The translations under genes were made by a program, and so were the position numbers. Under the pieces are notes generated by a model, which was not told where the DNA came from, did not search any database, and saw nothing but the letters and a program-made list of their open reading frames with translations. A stretch of 34,061 nt of DNA. It comes from a bacterium (lineage in GTDB: Bacteria > SM23-81 > DAOVCL01). This document shows, piece after piece, positions 25,566 to 33,567 of the stretch (position 1 is the stretch's first letter; each line of letters begins with the position of its first letter). The stretch covers positions 1 to 34,061 of the forward strand of contig JAOZPP010000032.1 of NCBI GenBank assembly GCA_029932675.1, given 5' to 3'.

Positions 25566-25923
25566 CTTCTATCTCCTCCACAGGAGCATCCCCCCAGAGC
25601 TTCTCTAAGGCATACTTCTCCCTGGCCTCCGGACGAAATATGTGCACCACTACGGTTATATAGTCCAAAAGGACCCAGCTTAAGGCCTGATAACCCTCTA
25701 TATGCCAGACTTTGACCCCTAACTTTTTTGCTCCCTCTACAATTGCATCTGCTATGGCCTTTATATGAAGATCTGAACTGCCAGAGCAGATGACGAAGAA
25801 ATCAGTAATGTCGGTGAGGCCTCTCAGATCTAAGATTCTTAGTTGCTCAGCCTTCTTGGAGAGGGCCAGGGAGGAGATAGCTCTGGCTAATTCTTTAGAA
25901 CCTATGGCTAATTCCTTCCCCAA
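25519..25923 (-). CDS. rsfS: Ribosome silencing factor RsfS
   Basis: 134-aa RsfS/Iojap protein that binds ribosomal protein uL14 and blocks subunit joining in starvation. Blocks: AEQLRILDLRGLTDITDFFVICSGSSDLHIKAIADAI, HIEGYQALSWVLLDYITVVVHIF and REKYALEKLWGDAP. The C-terminus is a charged extension overlapping argS. TTG at 25923 immediately follows the stop of the upstream gene, so this start is coupled; it is not certain. Confidence 0.94.
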   Translation of the reverse strand: MGKELAIGSKELARAISSLALSKKAEQLRILDLRGLTDITDFFVICSGSSDLHIKAIADAIVEGAKKLGVKVWHIEGYQALSWVLLDYITVVVHIFRPEAREKYALEKLWGDAPVEEIEDEGEDLSKREAEGRH

Positions 25924-25924
25924 C

Positions 25925-26365
25925 TCACTGAAGAGTTAGCTTCTTGTAGTCTCTACCCAAGATAACTGTGAGATCCAATTCCAAGTAGTCACAGCTCTGC
26001 TGGATAATGTTCTCCCTCTTCACCCCCAGGAGCTTGGCCAGCTTTTGGGCAGCATCTCGATTCCCTACTCGATCGACGATGAGACTCTCCAAGAGGAGAG
26101 GGGTATTCCCTATATCCACTACATCATATCCCTGGCGGCGAAGGAATTTAGCCACTCTTGCTGCCAGTCCATCTACCCCACAGCCGTTTAATACCTGCAC
26201 CCTGGTGACCACCGGAATAGTTGGTGAGGACCTATGCGGGTGGCGGGTAAAGACGGAATAGAGAAAAACGGCAAGGATTAGGGAGAAGAATATGATACTA
26301 ACCCCTAAGAAGGGTATCCCTGAAGTTGCAGTACTCCTCGGACGGGCAACTCTTCTTTTTACCAT
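25925..26365 (-). CDS. LytR C-terminal-domain membrane protein
   Basis: 146 aa from the ATG at 26365 (TAAGG just upstream); a longer form from 26455 is possible. Basic N-terminus (MVKRRVARPRS), one membrane helix (IPFLGVSIIFFSLILAVFLYSVF), then a LytR_C domain (TRVQVLNGCGVDGLAARVAKFLRRQGYDVVDIGN ... VDRVGNRDAAQKLAKLLG ... DLTVILGRDYKK). This domain occurs at the end of LCP wall-polymer ligases and also alone, as here, often next to rsfS. Likely extracytoplasmic, function unknown. It starts the rsfS-argS-rho-amzA string. Confidence 0.85.
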   Translation of the reverse strand: MVKRRVARPRSTATSGIPFLGVSIIFFSLILAVFLYSVFTRHPHRSSPTIPVVTRVQVLNGCGVDGLAARVAKFLRRQGYDVVDIGNTPLLLESLIVDRVGNRDAAQKLAKLLGVKRENIIQQSCDYLELDLTVILGRDYKKLTLQ

Positions 26366-26369
26366 AGCC

Positions 26370-26507
26370 TTATCTTCTAAGCGGTGCCTTTCTGATCCAG
26401 GATCGACAAACCAATGGCGCACAAAAAACATTAAATTCGCATCCAACCCCAACAACCAAAGCCCTCATTTCCTTAAGCCAGATCTGCTTCAAGCCGCCTG
26501 GAAACAT
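26370..26507 (-). CDS. Possible 45-aa upstream open frame
   Basis: ATG at 26507 with GAAGGAG 4 nt upstream; stop TAA 5 nt before the ATG of the LytR_C gene. The peptide (MFPGGLKQIWLKEM...) is Cys/Val-rich and matches nothing I know. It could be a leader that couples to the next gene, or chance. Confidence 0.25.
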   Translation of the reverse strand: MFPGGLKQIWLKEMRALVVGVGCEFNVFCAPLVCRSWIRKAPLRR

Positions 26508-26835
26508 CAATCTCCTTCATAGGCCTACTTATTAAACTTGGCATCAAGTTTAAAACAGCCTCCTCTGATAATGAATTCGCAGCTCAAAATTTAAGACAGT
26601 CTGAAGCGGACTTGCTTTTCGGAAGAAAGAGTTTGATTTTGGAACTTGAAATTGGAATTTAATCATCGGGATTTGTCCTTAATTTAGGATTCCCTCACTT
26701 GCTTCATACTTTCTCGGTTTGAGCGAAGTTAGTTAAAGATATTGTTTCAAATTTAAACAGATAGAGGTCAGCTTCGACCTATGCAAATTTTTAAGACCTT
26801 ACCATATGATTAGATCAACTCAAGAACAGCAGATC
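26508..26835. other. A/T-rich intergenic region between two minus-strand operons
   Basis: No gene supported. Features: an AACTTG-ATGC-CAAGTT inverted repeat (about 26537-26552), an AGGTC/GACCT hairpin at about 26764-26779 after the small secreted-protein gene, and A/T-rich filler resembling TTTCAAGTTCCAAAATC. No good terminator or promoter found. Confidence 0.4.
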
Positions 26836-27252
26836 TCACCTCCCTCCCTTAAACAAGGGGTTAACCCAAGGAGATGAGGTGACGTTTATCTGCAGGTTCA
26901 GCCATGGACTGGGGTGGAAATCAACCTGCAGGTTAGTGAGCAGAAACCTCTTCTGATAGCTATCCTTGATGCGACGATGGAGGTAATCCAAATCCATACT
27001 TATGGTTAAAGGCTTGGATAGGCGATACCTGATGGAGCTACGGTAGAGGGCCACGCTCTGGACACCCTTCTCAGAGGAGAAGTAAAACCCCAGGGAGTGA
27101 GAGAGGGATAGCCTTTGGGGATCAAGGAGGCTAAAACCTTGTTGTTTAAATAGATTTTGTTGACCTTGTTCCCCTCCACTTTCCTGTCCCCTTCCATTTC
27201 CTGTGCCCAGAAGTGATACTAAAGCCAAAAGGATAAGAAGCCACTTGGACAT
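26836..27252 (-). CDS. Small secreted protein, last gene of the envelope operon
   Basis: 138 aa from ATG at 27252, preceded by AAAGGAGGT (very strong). Signal peptide WLLILLALVSLLGTGNGRG, a Gln/Gly-rich linker (ESGGEQGQQN), then alternating strands: RLSLSHSLGFYFSSE, SVALYRSSIRYRLSKPLTISMDLDYLHRR, FLLTNLQVDFHPSPWLNLQINV. That pattern of paired amphipathic strands with aromatic ends suggests a short outer-membrane-associated beta structure. Family not recognised. It follows the inactive transglutaminase gene by 35 bp and is almost surely cotranscribed with it. Confidence 0.8.
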   Translation of the reverse strand: MSKWLLILLALVSLLGTGNGRGQESGGEQGQQNLFKQQGFSLLDPQRLSLSHSLGFYFSSEKGVQSVALYRSSIRYRLSKPLTISMDLDYLHRRIKDSYQKRFLLTNLQVDFHPSPWLNLQINVTSSPWVNPLFKGGR

Positions 27253-27287
27253 CGTCACCTCCTTTTTCAAAAGCTGGGGTTAGAGGT

Positions 27288-29192
27288 TTACTCCTTTCTC
27301 AACAACACCTTGGAATATTTCCTTCCCCCCAACTCCTCTTTGATCGCATACAACTGCTTGTAATCCTTTATAGAAAGGATCGCCTCATCAAGGTCGATCT
27401 TCAACCTATAGCGAAGGGAGTACCCATCACCCGAGTCCTTTTGGTAACTTATCCTCCCCAAACCACCAGGCAGGTCCTGTTGGAAACCCCCGGGAGCGAA
27501 AAGGACCTGATATCCTCTGGGTAGAACGACTTTGAGATCTACGGTTTCCCTCTCCTTCACTGGATTGAAGTAAGGATTATACCTCCTCTTAGTAGAGATA
27601 TGAATATAGCCCTCCAAAGCCTCGCTCACCGCTTTGCCTAAGTCAAAGTAGAGGAAATCACCATCAGCAATCCCGTAGTGGGGGACTCGGCAGCTAAATG
27701 CCTCGATGAACTTAGAGGGCGACTCCCTGATCTGCAGGGCCCCGACTGGAATGGCATTCTTTGAAAGGTGGTTGAGTTTCTTCTGCACATATTCTTCCAG
27801 TTTCTTGGGGGATAGTTCCTCGTGAACCTTCTTTACCCGCGCGTACTCCACCCCTGAATATTCCTCCCTTTGAACCAACCTGGCATCCCCGTTGGCTCCT
27901 ATTTGAACTTCAGTTCGGACCCACTTTCCACTGAGCAGGCTGTCAGGAATGTTCACCTCTTCAGAGGAAACCCTCTCACCCTCTATCAAATAGCAGATGC
28001 TTCCATCTATGCTTATGCCTAAAGGGCCATACTGGCCGTCTTGGAGCATAGGGTCAAGGTATAACTTCTGGTTGCCCAAATTCACAGCTACCAAAGGCCG
28101 GGAGATAGCGGAGAAGGATTGCTCCCTCAACTCCTCCTGGTAAAGCTGCAACCTTCTGTTGCCCAACAAGAAGCAGAAATGTGGTTCCATCCCCACCGAC
28201 TGCAGGAGCCCATAGAGGAGGATTGATTTATCATAGCTGTTTCCATAGCCGTCCCTCAGGACCCTGGGCGCATCGCTCATAAAACCTCCGATGGCCTTGA
28301 GGTCCAGCTCAATGGAGTTTACCTGACCAGCAACGAAATCATACAACCTCCTTATCTTCGTATAATCGGTTGAGCCCTGGCCGATAATCCCTGCTGCCCT
28401 CTCCCTCATCTCCAGAGTAACAGTTGCCTTCTCCCTCATTCTGCGGTTAAGGCCGGAAAGGAATCCCTTTAGGTCAGGGATGTTGCTATAGTAGAGGGTA
28501 GGGGCCAAGTAGTTTAGGGGGGGTAAGTTATCCTCCTCAACTATTGGTTTCTTATCCCTTGCCGTCCACTCATATTTAATTCGGCCATCCTCCCTACTCT
28601 GGAGGAAATTTACCCCAGCAGGCTGGTTGAAGTGCAAGAGGGTCCCCTCTGGTACCTCAATGGTCACCTTCTTGCAGAGCAACGGATCATAGAATTGAAA
28701 GCATTCTTCACCATAGAAGGGGAAATTAGTATTGGTCTTTATCCGGTAGCTAATCTCTACCACATCCCCAACATCTACCGAAGGGAAGGAGATCACTCGG
28801 ATGCCTATTGCCGGATACCGGGGGGCTTTGATAAGGGCACGACTATCCATATCGTTAATCTCTTCCTCTCTCACCGTCTCTATGGAGCCATCGGAGTTGA
28901 TGGTCTGGGCATTCTCTATCTCCACCTCCTGAAACTTTCGCGTGTAGGTTATCTTAAACTCAGCAAATCGACGCTTACCTTTTTGATTCAAGATCTTCCT
29001 AATCACATGGAATTTGGCCGCGTAGCTCCCACCATCGTTGAGCATATAGGCGTGCTCGGAAAGGGCAATGACTGAGTTGGCTCGGGGGTAGGTCTCCGCC
29101 CCTGGGATTTTAGAGTAGTCATAGGCAAAGAGGTTAATGGAGAATAAGAGGAACAGGCCTATGCTCAGTAAACTTATAAGTCTTTTATCCAT
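27288..29192 (-). CDS. DUF3857/transglutaminase-like protein, predicted inactive
   Basis: 634 aa. Signal peptide MDKRLISLLSIGLFLLFSINLFA, then a DUF3857-type beta domain (EHAYMLNDGGSYAAKFHVIRKILNQKGKRRFAE ... SFPSVDVGDVVEISYRIKT), a transglutaminase-like domain (about 270-385) and a C-terminal DUF3858-like beta domain. In the transglutaminase core the nucleophile is Ser (S319 in GYGNSYDKS, where the upstream paralogue has GYGVCRDKA), and the His is lost (SRPLVAVNLG); Asp380 remains. So it probably binds a peptide without cleaving or linking it. Periplasmic or outer-surface. It lies 160 bp after the active paralogue, with the structured repeat between them. Confidence 0.88.
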   Translation of the reverse strand: MDKRLISLLSIGLFLLFSINLFAYDYSKIPGAETYPRANSVIALSEHAYMLNDGGSYAAKFHVIRKILNQKGKRRFAEFKITYTRKFQEVEIENAQTINSDGSIETVREEEINDMDSRALIKAPRYPAIGIRVISFPSVDVGDVVEISYRIKTNTNFPFYGEECFQFYDPLLCKKVTIEVPEGTLLHFNQPAGVNFLQSREDGRIKYEWTARDKKPIVEEDNLPPLNYLAPTLYYSNIPDLKGFLSGLNRRMREKATVTLEMRERAAGIIGQGSTDYTKIRRLYDFVAGQVNSIELDLKAIGGFMSDAPRVLRDGYGNSYDKSILLYGLLQSVGMEPHFCFLLGNRRLQLYQEELREQSFSAISRPLVAVNLGNQKLYLDPMLQDGQYGPLGISIDGSICYLIEGERVSSEEVNIPDSLLSGKWVRTEVQIGANGDARLVQREEYSGVEYARVKKVHEELSPKKLEEYVQKKLNHLSKNAIPVGALQIRESPSKFIEAFSCRVPHYGIADGDFLYFDLGKAVSEALEGYIHISTKRRYNPYFNPVKERETVDLKVVLPRGYQVLFAPGGFQQDLPGGLGRISYQKDSGDGYSLRYRLKIDLDEAILSIKDYKQLYAIKEELGGRKYSKVLLRKE

Positions 29193-29221
29193 CGTTCACT
29201 CCTCGAGGCATCGCTAACTTA

Positions 29222-29288
29222 ACATTTCGGGATTTCTAAAAAATTCCGAAATGTCGGGGGTAGTTTGAAGGGGGTAAGCCCCCTTCAA
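29222..29288. repeat. Two adjacent hairpins between the transglutaminase genes
   Basis: ACATTTCGG/CCGAAATGT (29222-29230 and 29246-29254, perfect 9 bp) and TTGAAGGGGG-TAAG-CCCCCTTCAA (29265-29288, perfect 10 bp with a 4-nt loop). The second directly abuts the dispersed repeat. They could end or stabilise the upstream message. Confidence 0.7.
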
Positions 29289-29388
29289 GGGTGACAGCGG
29301 AGCAATCCGAGCAAGTGCAGGATTGCGGAGCGCCACAGAGGGGCGAAAGCCCCTATGGAGAACTTGGCGAGCGTAGCGAGTTAAGTTC
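29285..29388 (+). repeat. Dispersed structured repeat, copy 2
   Basis: Matches 2513-2614 along its length, with blocks AGCAATCCGA, GGATTGCGGAG, AGAGGGGCGAAA and GAGAACTTGGCGAGCGTAGC. It also contains GGGGCGAAAGCCCCT, a hairpin preserved less well in copy 1. Its right end overlaps the 3' end of the upstream transglutaminase gene. Confidence 0.78.
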
Positions 29389-31416
29389 TCCCCCAACTGG
29401 GCAAACACCATGGTGACACCCTTCAACATTCGATGATCCCTTAGGGACACCTCTCCGCTTAAGTATAATCGCCTTTTTATCTGCAATCTCCTGTTGCTCG
29501 GTGCAACCCTTTAGCTGAAGGTATTCGGCAGGCGTAAACTCTACCCTGTTGAGGGCAAAACTCCGCCTTATCTCTACTGCCCTCCTACTCGGCTTTTGAA
29601 AATCAAACCGCAGGCTATAACCGACCTTTTCCACCGGCTCGTTCTTGGGAAGTACGATCTCCTTATAATCCTCATCAAACTCCATCCGAACCCTGTCCTC
29701 AGAGGATATGGTGAAACGGGTTCTGAAGTTGAAGTTGCGCCTCCTCAAGGCCATCTCCCCGAGGATATATCTCATCAATCCAAAGTCGGTGGAGAGGTAA
29801 TGTAAGGGGAGCATTGCGTACTTACCATTGCCGATCAATGGCTCTTCCCAAGTAAACCTTAATACCAACTGGAGGTGCTGGCCCATCTGGTTAACCAAAT
29901 CCTTGGGCAGGAGCTGAAATGTATCTACCTCAGCGGTACTACTCCATTTTTTCACCATCCTGTTGATGTAATCCTCAATATCCTTTGGAGATTGGCGGAT
30001 GAAGTAGCCCCGATAAACTTCATCCCAAAGCCCAGTGAAAAGGACTTCAGTCTCCCCTTTCGCCTTTCCACCAACAAAGCGAATGGTAGTCTCCGTCTTC
30101 AGCAGGTTCTCCTTAGCCGGGCGCACTGGAGTGGTCTTTAGCGGCTCTCCGTATTTGGAGCTTACTAAGTAGCTGCAGTCCCTCTCCCAATCCGGAAGGT
30201 ACTCCTTGGCCGTCTCGCTTGTGGCATCATAGAGGGTATAACTGCTATCGGACTCCCTGATGGCCGTGATGGCATGGTTGAAGTAGGGCAGGGGAACTTC
30301 CTCATCCCGTTTGGTTCCCACATAGATCAAAACAGGATATGCCTCTTCGCCGATCAACCTAAACATCCCGGCCAACAGGGCTGCCTTATCCCGACAGACC
30401 CCATATCCCCTCGCAAAGGTCTGAGTTATGTCATGGGGCTCATAGCCTGGGGCCTCCTTCTCAGTAGTTATCCCCATATATCTCACCTTTTGGGAAACCC
30501 AATGGAAGATTTTGTCGATCTTCTCGGCACGCTCCCCGCATCCAGCGGTTAGCTCCCGCACCTTCTCCTTCATCTCCAGGGAGGGAACGATATGAGGCTC
30601 TGATAGATGGTAATACCACTGGGAGACAGCAGGCCAATCAGAAAAGGTGGAGACTAAGACCCGCGTGCCCACCCTAACCACAGAGGGCATCTTCGGCTCC
30701 TCGATGAGTTGCGGCATATCCTCCGCCACCCAAGTATAGTAGATCTTGCCCTCCTTTTTGACCACAGTGTGGGATACCTTATCACGGTCCCTCCCCTTCA
30801 CCATCATCTTCCTTAATGGAAGCTCAGTTGGGCCAATCACTTCATACCTGTAATGTAGGGTTGGCTTAAATTCCTGGAAGAGACAAAGGTCACAGAAGTT
30901 ATTGGCTATTCTGGTGTGGAAGCATTCTAAGCTCAGTCGATAATGGATAAGATCCCCTACCTCCAGTCCGGGGATATTGACGGTGACCAACCTGCTGTTT
31001 GGGTCATAGATGTTGGAGCTCATCTGGGATGGGTTTACTTGATCCTTTATGTTCTTCTCTATCTTCACCGGTAGGATGCGGCCATTGGGTTTAATCACCT
31101 CTATGGCATCGATATTTAGTTTGGAGAGGGCTCTATTATAATAGCCTTTAAATACCGAGCTCTCCCTTCTCCCCTTTTCCGTGAGTACCTTAACATAGTA
31201 ATCGTCGTCATTGATGTAGGTTCCATCTCGGTTATACTCCACCCTCTGATAATCGTCCACCAAAACTGTGTGGGCATTAGGATAGTCTGCCTTCCTTATC
31301 CCCTTGGCCTTCTCTACTACCGCATCCCTGTCCAGGAGCAACTCGTAGCCCAAGGAGCAGGGAGCAAAAAAGGTGAAAAAAAGAAGGAAAGAAAGGATCA
31401 CGCTCTTCACATTCAC
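29353..31416 (-). CDS. DUF3857/transglutaminase-like protein, intact triad
   Basis: 687 aa. Signal peptide SVILSFLLFFTFFAPCSLG, DUF3857-type domain (YNRDGTYINDDDYYVKVLTEKGRRE ... IPGLEVGDLIHYRLSLE), then a transglutaminase domain with Cys341 (ARGYGVCRDKAALL), His381 (PYFNHAITAI) and Asp397 (YTLYDAT), followed by a C-terminal beta domain. Such enzymes cleave or form amide bonds in peptides; the true reaction in this family is not established. The last 11 residues (ELNSLRSPSSP) and the stop are encoded by the dispersed repeat at 29285-29388, so the natural end was probably near KKAIILKRRG. It follows the DUF3160 gene by 28 bp. Confidence 0.9.
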   Translation of the reverse strand: MNVKSVILSFLLFFTFFAPCSLGYELLLDRDAVVEKAKGIRKADYPNAHTVLVDDYQRVEYNRDGTYINDDDYYVKVLTEKGRRESSVFKGYYNRALSKLNIDAIEVIKPNGRILPVKIEKNIKDQVNPSQMSSNIYDPNSRLVTVNIPGLEVGDLIHYRLSLECFHTRIANNFCDLCLFQEFKPTLHYRYEVIGPTELPLRKMMVKGRDRDKVSHTVVKKEGKIYYTWVAEDMPQLIEEPKMPSVVRVGTRVLVSTFSDWPAVSQWYYHLSEPHIVPSLEMKEKVRELTAGCGERAEKIDKIFHWVSQKVRYMGITTEKEAPGYEPHDITQTFARGYGVCRDKAALLAGMFRLIGEEAYPVLIYVGTKRDEEVPLPYFNHAITAIRESDSSYTLYDATSETAKEYLPDWERDCSYLVSSKYGEPLKTTPVRPAKENLLKTETTIRFVGGKAKGETEVLFTGLWDEVYRGYFIRQSPKDIEDYINRMVKKWSSTAEVDTFQLLPKDLVNQMGQHLQLVLRFTWEEPLIGNGKYAMLPLHYLSTDFGLMRYILGEMALRRRNFNFRTRFTISSEDRVRMEFDEDYKEIVLPKNEPVEKVGYSLRFDFQKPSRRAVEIRRSFALNRVEFTPAEYLQLKGCTEQQEIADKKAIILKRRGVPKGSSNVEGCHHGVCPVGGELNSLRSPSSP

Positions 31417-31444
31417 ATAGGCCTCCTTCCCGTAAGGTTTCCCC

Positions 31445-33523
31445 CTATCTGGGGTAAAGTTCGTTGGCCCACTTCGGGGGGTTGGGCCCCTGCCGCTTGG
31501 CCAATAGCTCCTGCCACCCCTCGTCCGTGAGCCTATCCTGCATTGGCTGCTTGAACTCGTAGTAGGAGAAGACCCCTCCCTTGGTCAGGGTGGGCTTCCC
31601 CTCTACCTGGGCGATGAGGTAGATGATGGATGGGTTCCCTACCCCCTCCTCCAATACCTGCTGGGAGTTGACATCTGTATGCACATCGGCTACCACCGCC
31701 ATCTTCCTGTCTGTGCCAGATGTTATCTTCTTCATCAACTCAGGTGAGAACCTAATTATCCCCTCCAGCTTGGACCCTATATCCCAGATCAGCCTGTATT
31801 CCTCATCGCTCAGGGTCTTTCCTTGTAGCTCCTTTTGGGAGATAGTGGTCAGGGAGCTTAGTAGTTCCTCGAATTGCTGTAGTTTCCCGAAGGTCCCCTC
31901 AGGGAGCAGCCCCTGACTGCTTAGCCCTTCCCTCAGTTGGGTGATAAGTGCTCTTATCCGCTCGTAGAGTTTTGGATAGGGTTCGACATACCCCTTGGTG
32001 GGTTTAGCCCGGGGAAGCACGGCCGTAGCCCCCACCGTATAGCTCTGTTTAGCATAGAGGATGGTGTCATGCCTCAGCTCGGCCCAGGAGCCAAGGGCAG
32101 TGTTCAACTCCTTTAGGGTCCAGGCCTTGGTGCCCATAAAGGGTGGATAGCCGTTATGCTTTCTCCCCACCAGCCATCTCAGACAGGAGAACCAGCTCCA
32201 ATAGAGATTTTCCTCCCAGGTTTCCTCGTCCAGATGGGCAAACTCTCGCCTCAGACTATTGAGCATCTGGTCATAGTTGCGGTATTCCGTATCCCCCTCC
32301 TCCTTGAGGATCTCCAGAGCGCACCAGCTCCCTAAGACTGCCATCACATCCAGCCCGCGCGGGAAACACCTCTGCGGGCCCATTGGCGTTAGCTCCATAG
32401 TAAAGGGATGTCCGTCACCGGTATACCCAACTACCTTGTTGTAGACCAGGTTCTGAAGGATATAGGAATCGGGGATGAACCGCTGTCCCATAAACCGAAA
32501 CCCCTGAGTGATCTGAGCGGCCCCTTTCCTGGCGGCCTCCACATCCTCAACCAATGTGGAGATGATCTGCGGCTTTCTCAGAGCCCTGGCTCTCTTAATG
32601 AAGTCATCGAGTTGCTTGGTGTCTGTCAGAGCATCAATGGAGAACCTATCACCGTAGACATCTCTGATTAATTTGGTATAGTCATCGACATCGAGATCGT
32701 CCGTTTTGCCCACGAAGAAGACTGTAGGGCGATAAACCCTCTCCCAGCTTTTCCTTGCCCCCCTGGTCTCGTTTAAGAGGGTGCAGATGAGGATTGCCTG
32801 TCTGGTTAAGGATCTCCCTTTCCCCTTTGCATCCACCTGACCAGCCAATATGGACTTTCCAGGTTCAAGCCAGAAGCAGATCCTTCCATACCACATCATC
32901 GCCTGGAAGTAATGTTTAAAAAGCTGGGAACGGGTATAATGACCCCTGGGGAGATATTGGCTATAATCCTCAAGATAGTCGAAGATGGGAGAATAAGAAA
33001 AACCTTTATGGGCGGAGATAAGCCTGAGTTCTCCCTCAACTTGGGGGAGAATGGCTGGGGGGAGCTCCACATCCAACCCCAAGAGCCTGGCGGCCACCCC
33101 GAAGAAGGCCACATTTGCTAAGGCGGCCTCCCTTACCCCCTTCCCCTTGGCCTCCTCATACTGTCTCAGAGAACCCTTGAACATAGCCTCGGTCAGGTCC
33201 CTGAGCTCCTTGTTGAGCTTCTCCACCTCGACGCTCCTCAGCATATAGTCAAAGAGGATATGGGAGGTATGGAGGAGAAGATCAGAGGTAACCAGAATAG
33301 ATTCCCCCCGGCGCTTAGCATCTTGGTATATTTGAAAGATCTCCTCTTCCTGACTAGGCAAGATGACGAACCCCTGCTCAGCCAGCTTCTCCTGAGCAGC
33401 GGAGGAGAGCCGGAAGGAGTTTAAATTCACTACCTCCCCCAATTCCCAACCCTTACCTCCGGCATTGGCCCAGGAGGTAAAGAAAAGGGCAAAAAGCGGA
33501 AGGATAAGAATTAGATTTCTCAT
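31445..33523 (-). CDS. DUF3160 protein
   Basis: 692 aa with a signal peptide (NLILILPLFALFFTSWANA). The whole mature part matches the DUF3160 pattern: QEKLAEQGFVILP, SILVTSDLLLHTSHILFDYMLR, YGRICFWLEPG, RQAILICTLLNE, FRFMGQRFIPDS, and the late MAVVADVHTDVNSQQVLEEGVGNPSIIYLIA. The family is extracytoplasmic, mostly alpha-helical, of unknown function, and occurs in poorly studied bacterial phyla. AAAGGG lies just before the ATG. It is the first gene of the operon with the two transglutaminase-like proteins and the small secreted protein. Confidence 0.9.
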   Translation of the reverse strand: MRNLILILPLFALFFTSWANAGGKGWELGEVVNLNSFRLSSAAQEKLAEQGFVILPSQEEEIFQIYQDAKRRGESILVTSDLLLHTSHILFDYMLRSVEVEKLNKELRDLTEAMFKGSLRQYEEAKGKGVREAALANVAFFGVAARLLGLDVELPPAILPQVEGELRLISAHKGFSYSPIFDYLEDYSQYLPRGHYTRSQLFKHYFQAMMWYGRICFWLEPGKSILAGQVDAKGKGRSLTRQAILICTLLNETRGARKSWERVYRPTVFFVGKTDDLDVDDYTKLIRDVYGDRFSIDALTDTKQLDDFIKRARALRKPQIISTLVEDVEAARKGAAQITQGFRFMGQRFIPDSYILQNLVYNKVVGYTGDGHPFTMELTPMGPQRCFPRGLDVMAVLGSWCALEILKEEGDTEYRNYDQMLNSLRREFAHLDEETWEENLYWSWFSCLRWLVGRKHNGYPPFMGTKAWTLKELNTALGSWAELRHDTILYAKQSYTVGATAVLPRAKPTKGYVEPYPKLYERIRALITQLREGLSSQGLLPEGTFGKLQQFEELLSSLTTISQKELQGKTLSDEEYRLIWDIGSKLEGIIRFSPELMKKITSGTDRKMAVVADVHTDVNSQQVLEEGVGNPSIIYLIAQVEGKPTLTKGGVFSYYEFKQPMQDRLTDEGWQELLAKRQGPNPPKWANELYPR

Positions 33524-33544
33524 TTCCCTTTAACCTCTCCTTGG

Positions 33545-33567
33545 CCTGAGGGGTAAAAGCCCTCAGG
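33545..33567. other. Leader hairpin before the DUF3160 gene
   Basis: Perfect 8-bp stem CCTGAGGG/CCCTCAGG with a 7-nt loop, about 20 bp before the start codon on the minus strand and next to the ribosome-site region. It may affect translation. Confidence 0.55.
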
